A DNA stretch of 38,023 nt from an uncultured Spirochaetaceae bacterium (GCA_902789325.1 CADANN010000001.1:1-38023), one strand, 5' to 3'; shown: positions 1-7,639, counted from the stretch's first letter. The notes: generated by a model from the sequence alone, not told the origin. Program-made: numbers and translations.

Positions 1-357
1 CTTCTGGATATGAATCCGGATTACGCACGCCGCGACCTCAACGTAGGTTTTTCTGGTGGTGAACGCAAAAAGTCAGAAATCCTTCAGCTTCTTATGCTCA
101 AGCCTGACTTTGCAATTCTCGATGAAACAGACTCTGGTCTCGACGTAGATGCAGTACGCGTAGTTTCAAAAGGAATCGAGGAATACCGCAAGCTTACAAA
201 CGGTTCGCTTCTCATCATCACACATACAGCAAAGATTCTCGAAGGCCTCAACGTAGACAAAACTCACGTAATCGTAAAAGGCCACATTGTAAAAACTGGA
301 GATGGTTCATTATTCAAGGAAATCAACGAAAAGGGCTTCGAGGAATTTATAAAGTAG
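1..357 (+). CDS. sufC: SufC, Fe-S assembly ATPase (5' partial)
   Basis: This is the C-terminal 118 residues of SufC, the ABC-type ATPase that works with SufB and SufD as the cytosolic Fe-S scaffold complex. The window starts inside the gene, and the reading frame is open from base 1, so the true start lies upstream. Visible motifs are the ABC signature (FSGGERKK), a Walker B followed by a D-loop (ILDETDSGLD), and the switch histidine in IITHTAKIL. The DETDSGLD form is typical of SufC rather than of transport ATPases. The Walker A is outside the window. sufB follows after 125 bp that hold a structured repeat, so the two genes could be co-transcribed through it. Identification is secure. Confidence 0.96.
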   Translation, partial: LLDMNPDYARRDLNVGFSGGERKKSEILQLLMLKPDFAILDETDSGLDVDAVRVVSKGIEEYRKLTNGSLLIITHTAKILEGLNVDKTHVIVKGHIVKTGDGSLFKEINEKGFEEFIK

Positions 358-366
358 GAAGAAGAA

Positions 367-461
367 GGGAGGTAGGGAGCGGCACTGCAAAGCAGTGCAA
401 AAACAGTCCGGTGGACTGTTTTTAGCGAGTCTCCGAGCAGCTATGCTGCGAAGGCCCTCCC
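367..461. repeat. Three-hairpin palindromic element, copy A
   Basis: The element lies between sufC and sufB. An outer stem pairs GGGAGG (367-372) with CCTCCC (456-461). Inside are three hairpins: GCACTGC/GCAGTGC with loop AAA (382-398), an 11-bp perfect stem at 399-409/413-423 with loop GGT, and GCAGC/GCTGC with loop TAT (437-449). The stretch 424-454 matches 1964-1994 in copy B with one difference, in a hairpin loop. The stems of hairpins 1 and 2 differ completely in sequence between copies but both pair. It could be a REP-like mobile palindrome or a structured RNA inside the suf transcript; the sequence cannot separate these. Confidence 0.8.
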
Positions 462-482
462 CATAAGTCCCTAGAGAACAAT

Positions 483-1895
483 ATGGAAGAAAAGACAAAT
501 ATACAGGACATAAACCGCGAATTTTACGATTTCCGCTACGAAGAATCTGAAAAGGATTTCTACCGAATTGAAAGCGGACTCACTCCGGATATCGTAACAA
601 AAATCTCAGAAGAAAAAGGCGACCCGGAATGGATGCGCGAATTCCGCCTCAAGTCGCTCGAATTATATAATCAGCTCAAGGTTCCAAAATGGGGACCTTC
701 TATCGACGGACTCAACATCGACAACATTGCAACCTACGTTCGTCCAAAAACTCAGATGAGCGGCAAATGGGAAGATGTTCCGGATGACATTAAAGAAACT
801 TTTGAAAAACTCGGAATCCCAGAAGCAGAACGCAAGTCTCTCGCCGGAGTTGGTGCACAGTACGACTCAGAACTTGTATATCACAACGTACAGACTGAAG
901 TTTCAAAACAGGGCGTTGTTTACATGGGCTTCGAAGAAGCTCTTAAATCAGAAGAATGGGGACCAATGGTAAAAGAATACTTTATGACCCTCATTACTCC
1001 AAAAGACCACAAATTCGCAGCCCTTCATGGTGCAGTATGGTCTGGCGGTTCTTTTGTTTATGTTCCAAAGGGAGTTCACCTTTCATTTCCTCTTCAGTCA
1101 TACTTCCGTTTGAATGCCCGCGGTGCCGGTCAGTTCGAACACACACTTATCATCGTAGACGAAGGCGCAGATCTTCACTTTATCGAAGGCTGTTCTGCTC
1201 CTAAATATAACGAAGCAAACTTACACGCAGGTGCCGTTGAACTCTTTGTAAAAAAAGGTGCCCACCTCAGATATTCAACCATCGAAAACTGGTCAAAGAA
1301 TATGTACAACCTCAACACAAAACGTGCAAAGGTAGAAGAAGACGCAAGCATTGAATGGGTATCAGGTTCCTTCGGTTCACATGTAAGCTATCTCTATCCG
1401 GAAAGTGATCTTGTTGGACGCAAGGCAAAGGCAGAGTTTACGGGAATCACATTTGCCGGTGCAGGCCAGGAACTGGACACCGGTGCAAAAATGGTTCATC
1501 TTGCACCAGACACATCGAGCCTCATTTCTACAAAGTCAATTTCTAAAGGCGGCGGTGTAAGCATTTACCGCTCTGCAGTTTACATCGATAAGAATGCAGC
1601 AGGCAGTAAAACAAGCGTTTCCTGCGAAAGCCTTATGCTCGATTCAGAAAGCCGTTCAGACACAATTCCTGCAATGGTAATCAAAACCGACGAATGTGAT
1701 GTAGGACACGAAGCAAAAATCGGCCGCATTTCAAACGACGCAATCTTCTACCTCATGTCTCGAGGAATCCCGGAAGACGAAGCACGCAGCATGATTGTAA
1801 GCGGCTTTGCAAATCCGGTAAGCAAAGAATTGCCACTCGAATACGCAGTAGAGATGAATAATCTTATTAAGCTGGAAATGAAAGGAAACTGCTAA
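483..1895 (+). CDS. sufB: SufB, Fe-S scaffold subunit
   Basis: SufB is the scaffold subunit of the SufBCD complex, on which Fe-S clusters are built in the cytosol. At 470 aa it matches the usual family length. The C-terminal half is the SufB/SufD right-handed beta-helix, with family stretches such as HLSFPLQSYFR, EGCSAP (a conserved Cys), SVSCESLMLDS and the terminal GRISNDAIFYLMSRG. The start is the first ATG after the repeat element; the preceding Shine-Dalgarno is weak (GAGAACAAT). It follows sufC and is followed by a compound palindromic repeat and then by an oppositely oriented GGDEF-EAL gene, so it is separated from sufD by about 2.75 kb. That separation is unusual, since suf genes normally sit together. 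Confidence 0.97.
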   Translation: MEEKTNIQDINREFYDFRYEESEKDFYRIESGLTPDIVTKISEEKGDPEWMREFRLKSLELYNQLKVPKWGPSIDGLNIDNIATYVRPKTQMSGKWEDVPDDIKETFEKLGIPEAERKSLAGVGAQYDSELVYHNVQTEVSKQGVVYMGFEEALKSEEWGPMVKEYFMTLITPKDHKFAALHGAVWSGGSFVYVPKGVHLSFPLQSYFRLNARGAGQFEHTLIIVDEGADLHFIEGCSAPKYNEANLHAGAVELFVKKGAHLRYSTIENWSKNMYNLNTKRAKVEEDASIEWVSGSFGSHVSYLYPESDLVGRKAKAEFTGITFAGAGQELDTGAKMVHLAPDTSSLISTKSISKGGGVSIYRSAVYIDKNAAGSKTSVSCESLMLDSESRSDTIPAMVIKTDECDVGHEAKIGRISNDAIFYLMSRGIPEDEARSMIVSGFANPVSKELPLEYAVEMNNLIKLEMKGNC

Positions 1896-1901
1896 AGACT
1901 T

Positions 1902-2041
1902 GTCATCCTGAACTTAGGGAGCGACGGCTGAAAGCCGACAAAATGCTCCAGTGGAGCATTTTGAGCGAGTCTCCGAGCAGCTGTGCTGCGAAGGTGCAAG
2001 GATCTATTTCAAATGAGATTCCGAAACAAGTTCGGAATGAC
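1902..2041. repeat. GTCAT-type palindromic repeat pair, left unit split by the three-hairpin core
   Basis: Two inverted units of a short repeat are present. The right unit (2016-2041) reads GTCATTCCGAACTTG... on the minus strand and folds with TTCCGAA/TTCGGAA as its stem. The left unit starts GTCATCCTGAACTT (1902-1915) and ends AGGATCT (1999-2005), but its loop is replaced by an 82-bp three-hairpin core. The same GTCATNC...CTTG...GNATCT pattern recurs at 6983-7057, 21359-21386 and 24789-24847 with different stem sequences. The unit lies between sufB and the converging EAL gene, where it may also end transcription. Confidence 0.85.
1916..1997. repeat. Three-hairpin palindromic element, copy B
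   Basis: This is the same architecture as the element at 367-461. Hairpin 1 is CGGCT/AGCCG with loop GAA (1925-1937). Hairpin 2 is a 10-bp perfect stem at 1940-1949/1953-1962 with loop AGT. Hairpin 3 is GCAGC/GCTGC with loop TGT (1977-1989). The flanking single-stranded stretch starting AGCGAGTCTCCGAGC is identical to copy A, while stems 1 and 2 have changed on both sides together. Here the core is nested inside a GTCAT-type repeat instead of being closed by a GGGAGG stem. Confidence 0.8.
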
Positions 2042-2049
2042 AGAACCGT

Positions 2050-4563
2050 CTACACCTTTCTAACACCCATAATAAGGCGGTCTTCGCCATTTTCCTTTGA
2101 AAGAACACATCTGGTTGCAACCATAACCGGTTCGCCATTTATAAGCAGATGATGACGGCTGGTAAAAACACCATCAGTTTCAATATTCTTTAAGATAGTT
2201 TCTTTTGTGTGCCGCTGCTTAAATACTTCACGGTCTTCTTCTTTAACAACTACATCCGCATTAATCTGAGTATCAGCAAAGAAGTCTCCTTCATGATTTT
2301 TTACTCCAATTGACTGGAATTCAGATGTTGCCTGAAATTCAATATAGCTGTTATCTTTAGGATTAATTACATAAATACAAAGATAATCACCAGAAAGAGA
2401 CATAAGCCTTGAATAAACAACCTGATTCTGGCGAGCCTGTGCAAGCAAATGCTGCTCTTTTACCTGAGCATCAACATTGCTTACACCTATAATAAGATAC
2501 TTTTTATCTCTAGTCATTCGTACAGCTTTCATGTTTACATAATAAGGAATTCCAAAATTTACAAGTCTGTATATATGAACAAAAGTTCCGTTTTTTTCAA
2601 TCTGATGGAGTATATTCTCTTTTGTAAATACTTTTATAAAAGCATCTACATCATCTTCGTAAAGATGTGTTAAAGCATCTAACCTCGCCCTTCTAAAGAA
2701 ATCATCTCCGTGACGTTCTGTTGAAAGATCTTCTTTTGCAGCAATAACTTTATATTCAATAAATTCTTCTGTTTCCAGATTTACATAGTAGAGGCTAATA
2801 TAGTCACTTGCCAGGGCACGGGCAATATTGGCGTAATTTTCTCCCTGCCCTGCATCTTTTATAGAAAGAACAGCTGCTACAACTGCACTCGTTTTTGTTA
2901 CCGGATTTTCAGCCATCTTTCGAATAAAATAATGAGCAATAGAACCATCAGGAAGATTTACATCTATAAAAACCCTTTTGCCTTCTTTTGTAGCCTGTCT
3001 CAAAACCAGAATAAAGCCGGCGCCCTGTCCCTGCAAAATCGTTTGAATCGGAACCTCTTCATTCTGCAGACTGATTCCGTAATACCTTTCAAAAAACTCA
3101 TGATAAGACCGGTTATATCTTGTAAACCTTACCGAATCTTTACTGGTTTCAAAAATTACCATAGGTAAAGTACTGAAGAAAGAGTTAAAGCCATCTTCAT
3201 TCTGAGAAATTACAGATAAATCATGCAGATTGACTCTTCCAATAGTTTCACAATAAAGGGCTTCATCAGGATTTTCAAAACCAATCTGAATGCCCTTTTC
3301 ATATTTTTCAAGAATCTGATCAACTGGAATAGGCTTCTGGAAATAATAGCCCTGAAGCTTTGAACAGCCTATTTCCATCAAAAAGCTGACCTGTTCTTCT
3401 GTTTCAACACCTTCACAAATCGTATCAACACCAAGTGCAGAAGCCATTCGCATAAGCTCAGTCAAAATGATTTTTCCGTTCTTTCCCTTATCCAGCTGAC
3501 GCATAAAGCTCATATCAAATTTTATCAAATCAAACGGAATCTGCTGCAAAACATCCAGAGAAGAATAGCCGCTTCCAAAATCATCCATCCATACAGAAAA
3601 TCCGAGTTTCTTAAAGCGATCAATCTGAAGTTTCATAAACTCAAAATCTTTACCAAGAATACTTTCGGTAATTTCTATATTGATTTTATTGCGGGGAATT
3701 CCAGAAGAGTCTATCCGTTTACAGATTTCTTCAACAATATCACAAACATCAAAATCTGAGCGAGAAAGGTTGATTGACTGCGAAACCATAAAAAAGCCAT
3801 GGCTTGCCATATACTTCATTTTCTCAAGAACCTGCTCAAGAATATAAAGATCTACCTTATATATTAATTTTGATTCTTCCAGAATAGGAATAAAATCCGC
3901 AGGAGACAAAAAGCCTTTTACAGGGTCTATCCAGCGGGCAAGAGCTTCTTCATCACAAACCCGTCTGTTTACACCACGAACAATCGGCTGATAATAAACA
4001 GTAATCCATTTTTCTGAAATCGCCTTATCAAGATTATCAATAATGTACTGACGTTTTTCATTAGCCTCAGAAATAGTAATATCATAATAATTAAAGCCAG
4101 ACTCATTTGAATGCCGGATTGGAGCGCAGGCAAGTTTTGCCCTGTCACAGGCAAGATTTACATCAACATCTTCGGTCTTAAAAAGATATACTCCAATATG
4201 AATTGTAACTTCAACTACCTGACCTTCAATTTTAACAAGAGCTTTACAGTTATCTATGAGCTCGTGGATTACCTTTTCAATATTTTCATCTTCAGTTATA
4301 ACAGCAAAATCATCACCACCAATACGACAGCAGTTTGCAATTCCAAAAAGATCTGTAAGAAGTTTTGCAAAACTCTTTAATAGAATATTCCCCTGTTCAA
4401 AGCCATATTCATTATTAAACTTTCTCATACCATAAAGGTCAAAAAAGAGGATAGCTGCATTTTGCTGTGAACTCACCATGCTGTCTTTCTTAGCAGAAGC
4501 AAGACTCATGAAGTAATTCATGTTAGGCAAACCTGTAAGATAATCTACTAAAGTCACATCCAT
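2050..4563 (-). CDS. GGDEF-EAL cyclic-di-GMP protein with C-terminal sensory region
   Basis: This 837-aa cytosolic protein turns over cyclic di-GMP. The order is unusual, with catalytic domains first. GGDEF spans about 1-165 with active-site variant GGDDF (82-86) and FFDLYGMRKFNNEYG in place of the usual substrate motif. EAL spans about 175-425. EAL residues expected for phosphodiesterase activity are present: E206-A-L, N265, E297, DDFG (327-330), K348, E384 and Q391. The region 430-837 probably holds two or three PAS-like folds, but I cannot name them. No membrane segment is visible. The GGDEF half may be weak or only regulatory. The start is fixed by a GGDEF domain that begins at once (DYLTGLPN). 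The gene lies between sufB and sufD on the opposite strand and has a -10 box right before its ATG. Confidence 0.93.
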   Translation of the reverse strand: MDVTLVDYLTGLPNMNYFMSLASAKKDSMVSSQQNAAILFFDLYGMRKFNNEYGFEQGNILLKSFAKLLTDLFGIANCCRIGGDDFAVITEDENIEKVIHELIDNCKALVKIEGQVVEVTIHIGVYLFKTEDVDVNLACDRAKLACAPIRHSNESGFNYYDITISEANEKRQYIIDNLDKAISEKWITVYYQPIVRGVNRRVCDEEALARWIDPVKGFLSPADFIPILEESKLIYKVDLYILEQVLEKMKYMASHGFFMVSQSINLSRSDFDVCDIVEEICKRIDSSGIPRNKINIEITESILGKDFEFMKLQIDRFKKLGFSVWMDDFGSGYSSLDVLQQIPFDLIKFDMSFMRQLDKGKNGKIILTELMRMASALGVDTICEGVETEEQVSFLMEIGCSKLQGYYFQKPIPVDQILEKYEKGIQIGFENPDEALYCETIGRVNLHDLSVISQNEDGFNSFFSTLPMVIFETSKDSVRFTRYNRSYHEFFERYYGISLQNEEVPIQTILQGQGAGFILVLRQATKEGKRVFIDVNLPDGSIAHYFIRKMAENPVTKTSAVVAAVLSIKDAGQGENYANIARALASDYISLYYVNLETEEFIEYKVIAAKEDLSTERHGDDFFRRARLDALTHLYEDDVDAFIKVFTKENILHQIEKNGTFVHIYRLVNFGIPYYVNMKAVRMTRDKKYLIIGVSNVDAQVKEQHLLAQARQNQVVYSRLMSLSGDYLCIYVINPKDNSYIEFQATSEFQSIGVKNHEGDFFADTQINADVVVKEEDREVFKQRHTKETILKNIETDGVFTSRHHLLINGEPVMVATRCVLSKENGEDRLIMGVRKV

Positions 4564-4570
4564 ACTATTA

Positions 4571-4598
4571 ATTATAAACTATAAAGGCTAAAAAGCAA
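4571..4598 (-). promoter_or_regulatory. Probable leaderless promoter of the EAL gene
   Basis: On the minus strand a TATAAT (4576-4571) sits 7 nt from the ATG at 4563. The -35 is weak (TTGCTT at 4598-4593, spacing 16). Transcription would start at or next to the ATG, and no Shine-Dalgarno is present. It diverges from the sufD promoter in an 87-bp gap. Confidence 0.55.
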
Positions 4599-4603
4599 AA
4601 CTT

Positions 4604-4632
4604 TTTAGAAATACTAGAAAAATACCTATAAT
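4604..4632 (+). promoter_or_regulatory. Probable sufD-sufS promoter
   Basis: TTTAGA (4604-4609), a 17-nt spacer, then a perfect TATAAT (4627-4632). The predicted start near 4639 leaves a leader of about 12 nt before the sufD ATG at 4651. This would let the second suf half be transcribed despite the intervening EAL gene. Confidence 0.65.
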
Positions 4633-4650
4633 TATGGTAGATTAAAGCCT

Positions 4651-5742
4651 ATGAATAATACAAATACTAATACTGCAGGTAATGCAGCTATAGATATAAA
4701 CCCAATTCCATACCTTACCTGGACCTGGCTTAAAATAAATAAAGACTCTGTAGGTTATGATTTTTCGCTTGCAGAAAATAACGGCAAGGAAATTCAGGTT
4801 CCGGAAGGAGTTACTGTTAGCAGTGGAAAATCTGTAGAAACAGAACTTTCAGAGCCACAGTCTGCAATTGGCCAACAGGCTTCAAAACTCATTTCTGATT
4901 CTGTAAAAGAAGGAAGAATCTACACTTTTGAAAGCGGTAAAACTGCTGACACAAAGCCTCTTATTATCAGAGTTTCAACAGACTCTAACAGTGCAACACA
5001 TCAGATTATTCATGCAAAAGCAGGAACTACCTGCAAAGTTATCATTGTATACGAAGGCGGCTTCCATACAGAAAGCTCACTTTCCGGCGTAATTACAAAG
5101 GTTTTTGCAGAAGCTGATTCAAATGTTCATATTTCTAAGGTTCAGCTTTGCAGTGGCGCAGTAAATCAGATTGATGATACAGCCATTGTTTGTGGAGAAC
5201 GCGCAAATGTAAGCCTTACACAGATTGAACTTGGCGGTTCTCATATTGATGCAGGCTTCCACGCAAGTCTTGAAGGTTACCAGTCTCAGTTCAAGTCTGA
5301 TACTGCATATATCTGTCAGGGTACACAGTACATTGACATGAATCAAGTTGTAGTTCACAAAGGCAAAAAAACTGTCTGCGATATGAAAACTCACGGAACA
5401 GCTAAAGATGATGCAACTAAAACTTACCGCGGAACAATTGATCTTGTAAAAGGCTGTAACGGTTCAAAGGGTAACGAAATTGAAACTACCCTGCTCCTTT
5501 CTCCAAAGGCAGTTGTAAAAGCAGCTCCAATCATTCTTTGTGGAGAAGAAGATATTTCTGCTGAACATGGTTCCACAATCGGAAAGCTTTCTAATGAAAT
5601 GCTTTTCTACATGAACAGCCGTGGCATAGATCAGAAAACCGCAGAAGCTCTTTTAACCCGTGCAAAAATCACAGCAGCCTCTGCTACAATTCCTGACGAG
5701 AGTGTTCAAAACGAGATTCTGGAGTACTTAAATGGAAAATAA
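4651..5742 (+). CDS. sufD: SufD, Fe-S scaffold partner subunit
   Basis: SufD is the SufB paralogue that completes the SufBC2D scaffold complex. At 363 aa it is somewhat short for the family. The central region is the beta-helix (for example IIVYEGGFHTESSLSGVITKVFAEADSNVHISKVQL). The C-terminus has the SufB/SufD signature AEHGSTIGKLSNEMLFYMNSRG, which includes the conserved His-Gly and the final helical pair. The N-terminal helical part is reduced. It has its own probable promoter. Its last 11 bases overlap the sufS start, so the two are translationally coupled. Assignment as SufD rather than a second SufB rests on length, gene order and divergence from the SufB at 483-1895. Confidence 0.92.
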   Translation: MNNTNTNTAGNAAIDINPIPYLTWTWLKINKDSVGYDFSLAENNGKEIQVPEGVTVSSGKSVETELSEPQSAIGQQASKLISDSVKEGRIYTFESGKTADTKPLIIRVSTDSNSATHQIIHAKAGTTCKVIIVYEGGFHTESSLSGVITKVFAEADSNVHISKVQLCSGAVNQIDDTAIVCGERANVSLTQIELGGSHIDAGFHASLEGYQSQFKSDTAYICQGTQYIDMNQVVVHKGKKTVCDMKTHGTAKDDATKTYRGTIDLVKGCNGSKGNEIETTLLLSPKAVVKAAPIILCGEEDISAEHGSTIGKLSNEMLFYMNSRGIDQKTAEALLTRAKITAASATIPDESVQNEILEYLNGK

Positions 5743-6976
5743 GTTCAGAAAAGATTTCCCTTTTTTCAAAGCCATTGACGAAAATGAAGCTGGAGAAAAC
5801 AAGGGGCTCATATATTTTGATACAGCAGCAACTGCACAGCGTCCATTTCTTGTGCTTAATGCAATGACTCATTTCTATGCAACAGAAAATGCAAATCCAT
5901 TGCGTGGCCTTTATTCACTTAGCGAAAGAGCTACACTTGCCTATGAAAATGCACGCGAAACTGTTGCAAAGTTTATAAATGCAAAAGAAGCTGCAGAAAT
6001 CGTATTTACCCGCAATGCTTCTGAAAGCTTAAATCTCGTAGCCTACAGCTGGGGATTAAACAATCTTAAAGAAGGCGACGAAATCTGTGTAACAATCATG
6101 GAACATCATTCTAACATTGTTCCATGGCAGATGGTTTGCAAAAAGACCGGTGCAAAACTCGTATTTATGGAATGCGATAAAGAAACCGGAATCATTAGTG
6201 ATGAAGAAATCGCGGCAAAAATCAACAGCCGCACAAAAATTGTTTCTGTAGTTCACGTTAGTAACGTTCTTGGTGTAACAAATCCTGTAAAAAAGATTGG
6301 CGAAGCAGCACATGCAGTTGGCGCAATCTTTATAGTTGATGGAGCTCAATCTGCACCACATATGAAGGTTGATGTTCAGGATATTAACGCAGACTTCTTT
6401 GCAATGAGCGGTCATAAGCTTTGCGGTCCTATGGGAATTGGTGCACTTTACGGAAAGCGCGCACTCCTTGAAAAAATGGATCCATTCCTTCGTGGCGGAG
6501 AAATGATTGAATACGTTACACGAGATACAGCAACCTGGGCTGAAGTTCCACATAAATTCGAAGCCGGAACAGTAAGTGCCGGAGACGCAGTTGGAATGGC
6601 AGCAGCAATCCGCTATATAACTTCTGTTGGTCTTGAAAACATTGAAAAGCACGATGCTGAACTTGCATGTCGTTTAATAGAAGGAATGAAGAATATTCCA
6701 CACATCAATATCATTGGTCCAAAAGATGGTAACAAACGCTGTGGAATCGTAACCTTTACCGTAGACGGAGTTCATCCTCATGATGTTGCAACCCTTCTTT
6801 CAGAAGAACACATTGCAATCCGCGCTGGCCACCATTGTGCACAGCCTCTGGGCCAGTATCTTGAGCAGACAGCAACAGCCCGCGCAAGCCTCTACTTCTA
6901 CAACACAGAAGAAGAAGCCGACAAATTCCTGGAGAAACTCTCACATTTACGAGAATGGTCAGGTTATAAGGACTAG
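5732..6976 (+). CDS. sufS: SufS, cysteine desulfurase
   Basis: SufS is a PLP-dependent group II cysteine desulfurase that takes sulfur from L-cysteine and passes it to SufU. At 414 aa it is normal for the family. The PLP lysine is K229 in SGHKLCGPMGIG, and the persulfide cysteine is C369 in RAGHHCAQPL. The N-terminal YFDTAATAQRP and the EHHSNIVPW stretch (PLP-binding His) are also typical. The start lies inside the end of sufD (11-bp overlap), with a GGAG Shine-Dalgarno within sufD about 8 nt upstream. sufU, its usual partner, follows after a 113-bp gap that contains an inverted pair of GTCAT-type repeats. Confidence 0.97.
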   Translation: MENKFRKDFPFFKAIDENEAGENKGLIYFDTAATAQRPFLVLNAMTHFYATENANPLRGLYSLSERATLAYENARETVAKFINAKEAAEIVFTRNASESLNLVAYSWGLNNLKEGDEICVTIMEHHSNIVPWQMVCKKTGAKLVFMECDKETGIISDEEIAAKINSRTKIVSVVHVSNVLGVTNPVKKIGEAAHAVGAIFIVDGAQSAPHMKVDVQDINADFFAMSGHKLCGPMGIGALYGKRALLEKMDPFLRGGEMIEYVTRDTATWAEVPHKFEAGTVSAGDAVGMAAAIRYITSVGLENIEKHDAELACRLIEGMKNIPHINIIGPKDGNKRCGIVTFTVDGVHPHDVATLLSEEHIAIRAGHHCAQPLGQYLEQTATARASLYFYNTEEEADKFLEKLSHLREWSGYKD

Positions 6977-6982
6977 ATTTGT

Positions 6983-7057
6983 GTCATTCCCTGGCTTGAC
7001 CAGGGAATCTGCACAAGTCAGTAAAGTATAGATCCTCGGGTCAAGCCCGAGGATGAC
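6983..7057. repeat. Inverted pair of GTCAT-type palindromic repeats
   Basis: Unit 1 (6983-7010) starts GTCATTCCCTGG and folds around loop CTTGA. Unit 2 (7030-7057) is the same on the other strand with stem ATCCTCGGG/CCCGAGGAT. A 19-bp spacer separates them. Each unit is a hairpin, and the two together form a larger dyad bounded by GTCAT and ATGAC. It lies between sufS and sufU. Confidence 0.9.
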
Positions 7058-7081
7058 AATTTTTCAGTTTTTTACTATATT
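7053..7081 (+). promoter_or_regulatory. Probable sufU promoter using the repeat end as -35
   Basis: ATGACA (7053-7058) formed by the end of the palindromic repeat, a 17-nt spacer, then TATATT (7076-7081). The -10 ends 8 nt before the sufU ATG at 7090, and there is no Shine-Dalgarno, so a leaderless transcript is predicted. Read-through from sufS remains possible. Confidence 0.5.
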
Positions 7082-7089
7082 ATATACCT

Positions 7090-7521
7090 ATGGATACTAA
7101 AGAACTTTATAGAGAAATCTTAAACGAACATAACATAAATCCAACACACAAGGTGTCAATGGACGCACCTACTTTCTGTCTTGAAGGTGTAAACCCAAGT
7201 TGCGGCGACCAGATTACCCTTCAGCTGAAGCTTGATGAAAATAATGTAATTACAGATGCAAGCTTTACAGGAAGCGGATGTGCAATCAGTCAGGCTTCTG
7301 TTGATATGATGGCAGACCTTGTTATTGGAAAAACAAAAGAAGAAGCCCTTGCACTTGCAGATATTTTTGACCGCATGATTAAGAGCGAAGTTACAGAAGA
7401 AGATCTCGAAAAGCTCGATGAAGCAGCAGCTCTTCAGGATATTTCACATATGCCAGCCCGCGTAAAATGTGCAATGCTTGGCTGGAGAACTATGAAAGAA
7501 ATGCTGGGAGTGAAGGCTTAA
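7090..7521 (+). CDS. sufU: SufU, zinc-dependent sulfur transfer protein
   Basis: SufU (IscU-like fold, 143 aa) accepts the SufS persulfide and relays it to the SufBCD scaffold. In organisms of this type it is a zinc-bound sulfurtransferase rather than a scaffold. The metal-site residues are visible: Cys in NPSCGDQ (the following Asp also ligates), Cys in GSGCAISQASVDMM, and Cys in ARVKCAMLGW. The length and the C-terminal helix are normal. It is the last suf gene. tRNA-Arg follows 44 bp downstream with its own promoter. A leaderless start is likely, since the -10 box ends 8 nt before the ATG. Confidence 0.96.
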   Translation: MDTKELYREILNEHNINPTHKVSMDAPTFCLEGVNPSCGDQITLQLKLDENNVITDASFTGSGCAISQASVDMMADLVIGKTKEEALALADIFDRMIKSEVTEEDLEKLDEAAALQDISHMPARVKCAMLGWRTMKEMLGVKA

Positions 7522-7525
7522 AGGC

Positions 7526-7554
7526 TTGAAACAAACCTCATTTTATGATATATT
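7526..7554 (+). promoter_or_regulatory. tRNA-Arg promoter
   Basis: TTGAAA (7526-7531), a 17-nt spacer and TATATT (7549-7554). The predicted start near 7561 is 5 nt before the mature tRNA 5' end at 7566. The -35 begins 5 nt after the sufU stop codon. Confidence 0.65.
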
Positions 7555-7565
7555 ATTTCTACTTC

Positions 7566-7639
7566 GGCGCTTTAGCTCAGCTGGATAGAGCAACTGCCTT
7601 CTAAGCAGTAGGTCGACAGTTCGATTCTGCCAAGCGTCA
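7566..7639 (+). tRNA. tRNA-Arg (anticodon TCT)
   Basis: A full cloverleaf of 74 nt can be drawn: acceptor GGCGCTT/AAGCGTC (7566-7572/7632-7638) with one G-U pair, D stem GCTC/GAGC, anticodon stem ACTGC/GCAGT with loop CTTCTAA (anticodon TCT at 7600-7602), and T loop TTCGATT with stem GACAG/CTGCC. The T stem has one A-C mismatch (7616/7630). The discriminator is A7639. CCA is not encoded, so it must be added after transcription. The TCT anticodon reads AGA and AGG. Confidence 0.93.

Noticed and set aside
2050..4563. EAL gene as cargo of a transposon
   Set aside because: No transposase, no matching terminal inverted repeats on both sides and no target duplication were seen; only a palindromic repeat lies at its 3' side.
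6056..6652. 198-aa minus-strand frame inside sufS
   Set aside because: It is the Cys-rich antisense shadow of a clearly coding sufS, with no independent start signals.
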